64,000 bases of DNA from Actinomadura pelletieri DSM 43383 (lineage in GTDB: Bacteria > Actinomycetota > Actinomycetes > Streptosporangiales > Streptosporangiaceae): the NCBI RefSeq assembly GCF_003634705.1, contig NZ_RBWU01000008.1:186001-250000 (forward strand), given 5' to 3'. The translations under genes and the position numbers were made by a program. A model generated the notes under the pieces. The model saw only the letters and a list, made by a program, of their open reading frames with translations. It ran no database searches and was not told the origin of the DNA. Position 1 is the stretch's first letter. Each line of letters opens with the position of its first letter. Of the stretch, positions 59,571 through 64,000 are shown piece after piece.

Positions 59571-61057
59571 CGGAGGAAGCGGACCGCGGCGCCGTGCAGG
59601 ACGGCGGCCCCGCCGCAGCACACGCCCGCGAAGACGAAGCCGGGCAGCGGCCCGTCCGGGACGGTCAGCGACTGCGCCGCCGAGGCGGACAGGACGGTCA
59701 CCGCCGTGCCGGCCAGGGCGATGCCGAGGCGCGGTGACACCGAACGGGCGCGGGCGGCGCCGGCCGAGGAGGCGCAGGCCACGACGGCCGCCAGCCCCAC
59801 CGAGGCCGCGACGCCCCCGGCGCGGGCGGTGGCGCTCATGTCCGGGGCCAGAACCGCGCCGGGCAGCCACACGAGGGTGAGCGTCGCCGCGGTCATCGCG
59901 AACGGCACCGCCTCCATCGCCAGGACCTGCCGGCCGAGGCGTCCCGGGACGGCGCGGAAGAACGTGCGGTCCACCTCGTCCGCGAGGCCCGTGGAGCCGG
60001 CACCGAGCAGCGCCAGAACCGCCGCCACACCCCACGGGACCGTCGCCGCCCCGGACTCGGCCCAGAGCGCGGCGGCCGCGGCCGCCGCCACCAGCGGGAC
60101 GGCGCCCGCCGCATCACGCCGCCAGGTGCGGCGCAGCTGGGCGATGGCCCGCCAGGCGAACGCCGCCTCCCCGGCGAAGCGGGCGTCGGCCGCCAGCGAC
60201 ACGACGCCCCGCCGCAGCCGCCGCGCCGCCAGCTGCGCCGCCGGCCCGCCGGTGTCGCCGCCGCGCACCGCCGCCCGGAGCGCGGCGAACTCCCAGGCGA
60301 GCCGGGCCGCGTCGTCGTGGTAGCGGTCGGCGAGCAGGACGGCGACCGTCCCGAGCACGGTGACCAGCGCGCCCGTGATGGCGGCCGCCGACCAGTCGAC
60401 GGCGTCCGGGCCGCCCGCGAGCGGCGCGAGCACTCCCTCCAGGAGCGTGGACGGCGGCCACCACGGGTCGTCGTCGTGGCCGGTGCCGCGTGCGACCGCG
60501 AGCGCCACCGGGACCGTCCCGAGGACGCCCCACACCACGGCCGGGACGGCGCGCGGCACCCCGCGCGTGACCAGGACGAACGAGACGTAGGCGGTGCTCC
60601 GGAGCAGCGCGGCGACCAGCGCGAGGGCGAGGGCCGCGCCGAGGACGCCCGGGTTCCTCCCCGTGGCGGCCCACCCGGCCAGGCCACCGGCGCATCCGGC
60701 GGCGAGGACCCCGCCGAACATGCAGACCAGCCGGTGGGCCACCAGCGCGCGCGGGCCGTCCGGGGCCGGGAGGACCCAGGCCACGTCCGCCGGGGTCAGC
60801 CTGATCGGACAGCGGAACGCGGCCAGCGCGCCGAGCGCACCCTGGAGGGCGGCGAGCCCGGCCGCCGCGTAGGGCAGGCGGCCCGTGGTGAGAAGGGGAC
60901 CGCCCAGGTCACCGCCGCCACGGCCCTGCAGGACGACGAACGCCGCGACCGCCGCGACGAACGCCGTGAGCCGCCGTGGGGAACGCGCCACCGTGAGGAC
61001 GCGCCGCGCGAGCGCGCGGGCGGTCCCGTAGAACAGGGCACGCAGCGTGCTAGTCAC
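59540..61057 (-). CDS. ABC transporter permease
   Basis: 505 residues from GTG/ATG-type start at 61057. Almost the whole protein is Ala/Val/Leu/Gly-rich hydrophobic segments (about ten or more membrane spans), with a more polar central cytoplasmic region around 240-310 (RYHDDAARLAWEFAALRAAV). It overlaps the ATPase gene by 8 bp, so the two form an exporter, probably for the product or for self-resistance. I recognise no named permease family with certainty. The 3' end overlaps the convergent histidine kinase gene by 31 bp. Confidence 0.82.
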   Translation of the reverse strand: MTSTLRALFYGTARALARRVLTVARSPRRLTAFVAAVAAFVVLQGRGGGDLGGPLLTTGRLPYAAAGLAALQGALGALAAFRCPIRLTPADVAWVLPAPDGPRALVAHRLVCMFGGVLAAGCAGGLAGWAATGRNPGVLGAALALALVAALLRSTAYVSFVLVTRGVPRAVPAVVWGVLGTVPVALAVARGTGHDDDPWWPPSTLLEGVLAPLAGGPDAVDWSAAAITGALVTVLGTVAVLLADRYHDDAARLAWEFAALRAAVRGGDTGGPAAQLAARRLRRGVVSLAADARFAGEAAFAWRAIAQLRRTWRRDAAGAVPLVAAAAAAALWAESGAATVPWGVAAVLALLGAGSTGLADEVDRTFFRAVPGRLGRQVLAMEAVPFAMTAATLTLVWLPGAVLAPDMSATARAGGVAASVGLAAVVACASSAGAARARSVSPRLGIALAGTAVTVLSASAAQSLTVPDGPLPGFVFAGVCCGGAAVLHGAAVRFLRQELDPGTGR

Positions 61058-61778
61058 GGAGGCCGTCGGTCAGCGTGAGGAAGACCGTCTCCAGTTCGGT
61101 GCCGGGTTCGAGTTCCGCGGCCTGCCACAGCTCGGCGAGCGTCCCCTGCGCGACGACACGTCCCTGGTGCGCCACGGCGATCCGGTCGGCGAGCCGCTCG
61201 GTCTCTTCGAGCCGGTGCGTGGACAGGACGACGGCGGCACCGTCCCGGGCGAGGTCGGTCATCAGGTCACGCAGTTCCCGGACGGCCTGCGGGTCGAGCC
61301 CGTTGAACGGCTCGTCCAGGATCAGCACCCGCGCGCCGTGCAGGAGGGCCATGATGATGGCGACCTTGCGGCGCATGCCGTGCGACAACTCGTCCGGCAG
61401 CGCGTCCACCTGCTCGGTGAGCCGGAACCGTTCGAGGAGCCCGGCGGCGCGGTCGTTCCAGTCGCGCAGGCGGTGCGCCAGCGCGATGAAGCGGAGGTGC
61501 TCGGCGACCGTGAGCCCCGGGTAGAGGTCCGGCTCGTCCGGGGTGAAGGCCACCGCGCCGCGCGGGGCCCGGCGCGTCCCGTCCTCGTCGGCCAGCGACA
61601 CCGTGCCCGAGTCGGGCCGCAGGAGCCCCGCGACACAGCGCAGCGTGGTGGTCTTTCCCGCGCCGTTGGGACCGAGTAAGGCGAGGATCTCGCCCGTCCG
61701 ACCCTCGAAGGAGACCCCACGCACGGCTCGCTTCGCGCCGAACGACTTGTGGAGATCCTCCACGATCAGGGTCGTCAT
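61050..61778 (-). CDS. ABC transporter ATP-binding protein
   Basis: 242 residues. Walker A GPNGAGKT at 36-43, signature segment ELSHGMRRKVAI (LSHGM replacing LSGGQ), Walker B VLILDEPFNGLDP, switch His in VLSTHRLEE. Architecture of a single-domain ATPase paired with the membrane protein encoded 8 bp overlapping downstream. Likely exporter/self-resistance function as for other antibiotic-cluster drug ABC-2 systems; substrate specificity not visible. Confidence 0.93.
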   Translation of the reverse strand: MTTLIVEDLHKSFGAKRAVRGVSFEGRTGEILALLGPNGAGKTTTLRCVAGLLRPDSGTVSLADEDGTRRAPRGAVAFTPDEPDLYPGLTVAEHLRFIALAHRLRDWNDRAAGLLERFRLTEQVDALPDELSHGMRRKVAIIMALLHGARVLILDEPFNGLDPQAVRELRDLMTDLARDGAAVVLSTHRLEETERLADRIAVAHQGRVVAQGTLAELWQAAELEPGTELETVFLTLTDGLRD

Positions 61779-61876
61779 TCTCCGGTCTCCGTCGCGTGAC
61801 CGCGGGGGCGGTCACGGGGGCGGTGCGGGTCAGCGCCCGAAGTCTAGCGGCGGCGGTGTGCTCCCGGTCCTCGCTC

Positions 61877-62614
61877 TCAGGGTTGCCGGACGCCGACGAA
61901 CAGGCCCGGCCCGACCATCTCGGACTCGATGTACTCCACCGAACAGCCCGCCCGGGTGAACGCGGCCTCGTAGTCCGCCCTGCTGAACAGCGACATGTGG
62001 TGGCGGTCCACGAAATGCCGGATGCCCTCGTCGCTGGACGCCACCGTGTAGTGGACGTCCATACGGGTGGCCCGTCCTTCCACGACCGAGTGGGAGACCC
62101 GCGCGATCGTCCGTCCCTCCACCTCGACGAGGCTGCCCCCGACGTATCCGGACACGAAGTTCTCCGGGAACCACCACGGTTCGACCACGACGACGCCACC
62201 GGGGTCGAGGTGCGCGGCGAGGCAGCTTACCGCCGCCTCCAGTTCGGTCGTGTCGGTCGAGTACGCGATCGAGCTGAACATGCAGGTGACCGCCCCGAAC
62301 GTGCGGCCGAGCCGGAAGTCGCGCATGTCCCCCTGGGACACCGGGACGCTCTCGCCGAGCCTCTCCCGGGCCACCCGGACCATGTCGGCCGACAGGTCCA
62401 CGCCCGCCAGCCGTTCGAACGACCCGACGAAGTGGACGAGATGCGCGCCGGGACCGCAGGCGACGTCCAACAGCGAGGACGCGCCCGGATTACGCTCCTT
62501 GATCAGCTTCGTCGTGAGCGCGGCCTCACCCGCGTAGTCCTTGCCCCGGCCCCGGTAGATCGCCTCGTAGACGTCCGCGAGGTCGAAGAGACGGGTGTCC
62601 TCGTCGTTCCCCAT
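61877..62614 (-). CDS. Amino-sugar N-methyltransferase (DesVI/TylM1-like)
   Basis: 245 residues from ATG 62614, which has GAGGAG 6 nt upstream; an ATG at 62632 is in frame but lies before that site. SAM-binding motif SLLDVACGPGAHLVHF, followed by AGVDLSADMVRVAR. The N-terminus with VYEAIYRGRGKDYAGEA matches the dTDP-3-amino-sugar N,N-dimethyltransferases DesVI and TylM1. Predicted reaction: mono- or dimethylation of the 3-amino group of the nucleotide sugar. It directly follows the 3-aminotransferase gene (47 bp), which makes the substrate assignment consistent. Confidence 0.87.
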   Translation of the reverse strand: MGNDEDTRLFDLADVYEAIYRGRGKDYAGEAALTTKLIKERNPGASSLLDVACGPGAHLVHFVGSFERLAGVDLSADMVRVARERLGESVPVSQGDMRDFRLGRTFGAVTCMFSSIAYSTDTTELEAAVSCLAAHLDPGGVVVVEPWWFPENFVSGYVGGSLVEVEGRTIARVSHSVVEGRATRMDVHYTVASSDEGIRHFVDRHHMSLFSRADYEAAFTRAGCSVEYIESEMVGPGLFVGVRQP

Positions 62615-62661
62615 GTGCTTCTCCTCTTCCATGTGAACGGTGTGTGCGGAACGCGGCGACC

Positions 62662-63780
62662 TCAGAGCGCGGCGATGACCTTGTGCAGGGCCTCGATCAC
62701 CGTGTTCTGCCGGTCCTCGGGGAGTGACGGGTACATCGGCAGCGAGAAGATCTCACCGGCCAGCCGCTCGGTGACCGGGAGCGAACCCTGTTCATAGCCG
62801 AGGTGGGCGAAGCCGGTCATGGTGTGGACGGGCCACGGGTAGCTGATGTTGAGCGAGACCCCGTGCCCCTTCAGCGCTTCGAGGATCTCGTCGCGCCGCG
62901 GATGACGCACGACGTACAGGTAGTAGACGTGCTCGTTGCCGGGGTTCGTGGTCGGCAGCGTCAGCCCGCCGGGCCCGGTGAGGTCGGCCAGCGCCTCGTC
63001 GTAGCGCCGTGCGACCGCCCGCCGGCCGGCGATGTAGTCGTCCAGGCGGGTCAGCTTGCGGCGGAGGATCTCGGCCTGCACCTCGTCGAGACGGCTGTTG
63101 TGCCCCGGCGTCTGGACGACGTAGTAGACCTCCTCCATGCCGTAGTAGCGCAGCCGAAGCAGGGCCTTGTGCACGCTCTCGGTGGAGGTGATGACCGCCC
63201 CGCCGTCGCCGTACGCCCCGAGCACCTTCGTCGGATAGAAGGAGAAGGCCGCGGCGTCGCCCATGGTCCCGGCGATCCGGTCGTGGTGGCGTGCGCCGTG
63301 CGCCTGCGCGCAGTCTTCGAGGATCACCAGCCCGTGTTCGGCGGCGAGCCGTTCGAGCGGCGCCATGTCGACGCACTGCCCGTACAGGTGCACCGGGAGC
63401 AGGGCCTTGGTGCGCGGGGTGATCGCGTCCCGGACCTGGTCCACGTCCATCAGGTAGTCCTCGCGGACGTCCACGAACACCGGTGTCGCGCCCACCGCGT
63501 CGATGGCCACGACCGTCGGTGCCGCGGTGTTCGACACCGTGATCACCTCGTCGCCCCGTTCGACGCCCAGCGCCTCCAGGCCCAGCGCGACCGCGTTGGT
63601 GCCGTTGTCGACCCCCGTGCAGTAGGGCACGCCGTGATAGGCGGCGAAGCCGTCCTCGAAACCCCGGACACTCTCGCCGAGCACGAGCTGCCCCGAGCCG
63701 AAGACCATGTCGACGGCGTCGAGCAGGTCGACCCGTTCCTTCTCGTACTCCGGCAGGTAATCCCACACGCGGATCGTCAC
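62662..63780 (-). CDS. dTDP-sugar 3-aminotransferase (TylB/DesV-like)
   Basis: 372 residues from a start at 63780. PLP-dependent DegT/DnrJ/EryC1 family: GVDNGTNAVALGLEAL, DEVITVSNTAAPTVVAI, ILEDCAQAHGA and PLP lysine in SFYPTKVLGAYGDGG. The sequence and length match 3-keto-sugar aminotransferases such as TylB and DesV, making the 3-amino-3,6-dideoxyhexose that the downstream N-methyltransferase would modify. It follows the 4,6-dehydratase by 54 bp in the same operon. The 3,4-ketoisomerase or C4-deoxygenation genes expected for a mycaminose- or desosamine-type sugar are not in the window. Confidence 0.9.
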   Translation of the reverse strand: MTIRVWDYLPEYEKERVDLLDAVDMVFGSGQLVLGESVRGFEDGFAAYHGVPYCTGVDNGTNAVALGLEALGVERGDEVITVSNTAAPTVVAIDAVGATPVFVDVREDYLMDVDQVRDAITPRTKALLPVHLYGQCVDMAPLERLAAEHGLVILEDCAQAHGARHHDRIAGTMGDAAAFSFYPTKVLGAYGDGGAVITSTESVHKALLRLRYYGMEEVYYVVQTPGHNSRLDEVQAEILRRKLTRLDDYIAGRRAVARRYDEALADLTGPGGLTLPTTNPGNEHVYYLYVVRHPRRDEILEALKGHGVSLNISYPWPVHTMTGFAHLGYEQGSLPVTERLAGEIFSLPMYPSLPEDRQNTVIEALHKVIAAL

Positions 63781-63834
63781 CGGCCACCTCCACGTTTCTG
63801 TGCTCGTTCTCGTCCCGGGCGATGTGGCACCCGG

Positions 63835-64000
63835 TCAGCCCGCCACGCGGGCGCCGTCCCGGATGGGCTTCCACCAGTCGGGGTTGTCGCGGTACCAGCC
63901 GACGACGTCGGCGAGCCCGCGTTCGAACTCGACGAGCGGGGCATGCCCCAACTCATCGCGGATCTTGGAGTCGTCGAGGGAGTAGCGGCGGTCGTGCCCG
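63835..64000 (-). CDS. dTDP-glucose 4,6-dehydratase, C-terminal end (5' part beyond window)
   Basis: The last 54 residues before a TGA at 63835-63837; the gene continues past position 64000. The end reads GHDRRYSLDDSKIRDELGHA and closes with VVGWYRDNPDWWKPI, the typical RmlB-family C-terminus. It would convert dTDP-glucose to dTDP-4-keto-6-deoxyglucose, the next step after the thymidylyltransferase at 38905-39975. It is in line with the aminotransferase gene, 54 bp downstream. Confidence 0.88.
   Translation of the reverse strand, partial: GHDRRYSLDDSKIRDELGHAPLVEFERGLADVVGWYRDNPDWWKPIRDGARVAG

Overview
The window is one continuous stretch of an actinobacterial secondary-metabolite gene cluster. 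It is very GC-rich, uses GTG and TTG starts with purine-rich ribosome sites, and is almost entirely coding. Nothing in it identifies the genus. Both edges cut through genes: a modular polyketide synthase (PKS) at the left and a dTDP-glucose 4,6-dehydratase at the right, so the cluster extends both ways. I see no rRNA, tRNA, transposase, integrase or CRISPR array.

Layout. Positions 1-19821 (minus strand) hold two modular type I PKS genes: a one-module protein, then a protein with at least three modules that runs off the edge. From a 337-bp divergent promoter region, 20159-39975 (plus strand) holds a three-unit PKS (KSQ loading module plus two extension modules), a one-module PKS and a nucleotidylyltransferase. 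39983-44188 (minus) is an ethylmalonyl-CoA supply set: 3-hydroxyacyl-CoA dehydrogenase, FabH-type KAS III and crotonyl-CoA carboxylase/reductase. 44229-52334 (minus) is an aromatic-acid cassette: free-standing ACP, flavin halogenase, iterative 6-methylsalicylate-type PKS and KAS III-like acyltransferase. 52586-53146 (plus) is a lone secreted beta-barrel-like protein. 53306-56758 (minus) is an aminotransferase, a second KAS III-like acyltransferase and a glycosyltransferase. 57012-59570 (plus) is a P450 and a sensor histidine kinase. 59540-64000 (minus) is an ABC exporter, a sugar N-methyltransferase, a sugar 3-aminotransferase and the 4,6-dehydratase end.

How it fits together (inference). Two acyltransferase domains carry the TAGH signature associated with ethylmalonyl-CoA: one in the KSQ loading module and one in an extension module. 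The ethylmalonyl-CoA genes next door would feed them, giving a butyryl-started, ethyl-branched chain. Five of the seven extension modules carry DH and KR, two carry only an A-type KR, and none has an enoylreductase, so the chain should be rich in alkenes. The iterative PKS, ACP, halogenase and two KAS III-like acyltransferases resemble the ChlB set of chlorothricin biosynthesis and should make and transfer a chlorinated 6-methylsalicyl group. Sugar genes point to at least one N-methylated amino sugar, attached by the glycosyltransferase and perhaps bearing the aryl group. I do not recognise the whole combination as a particular known product.

Regulation. No classical pathway regulator lies in the window. 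The three divergent intergenic regions contain a long inverted repeat, a perfect palindrome and a recurring CTTTAG-containing element placed upstream of genes in their own orientation.
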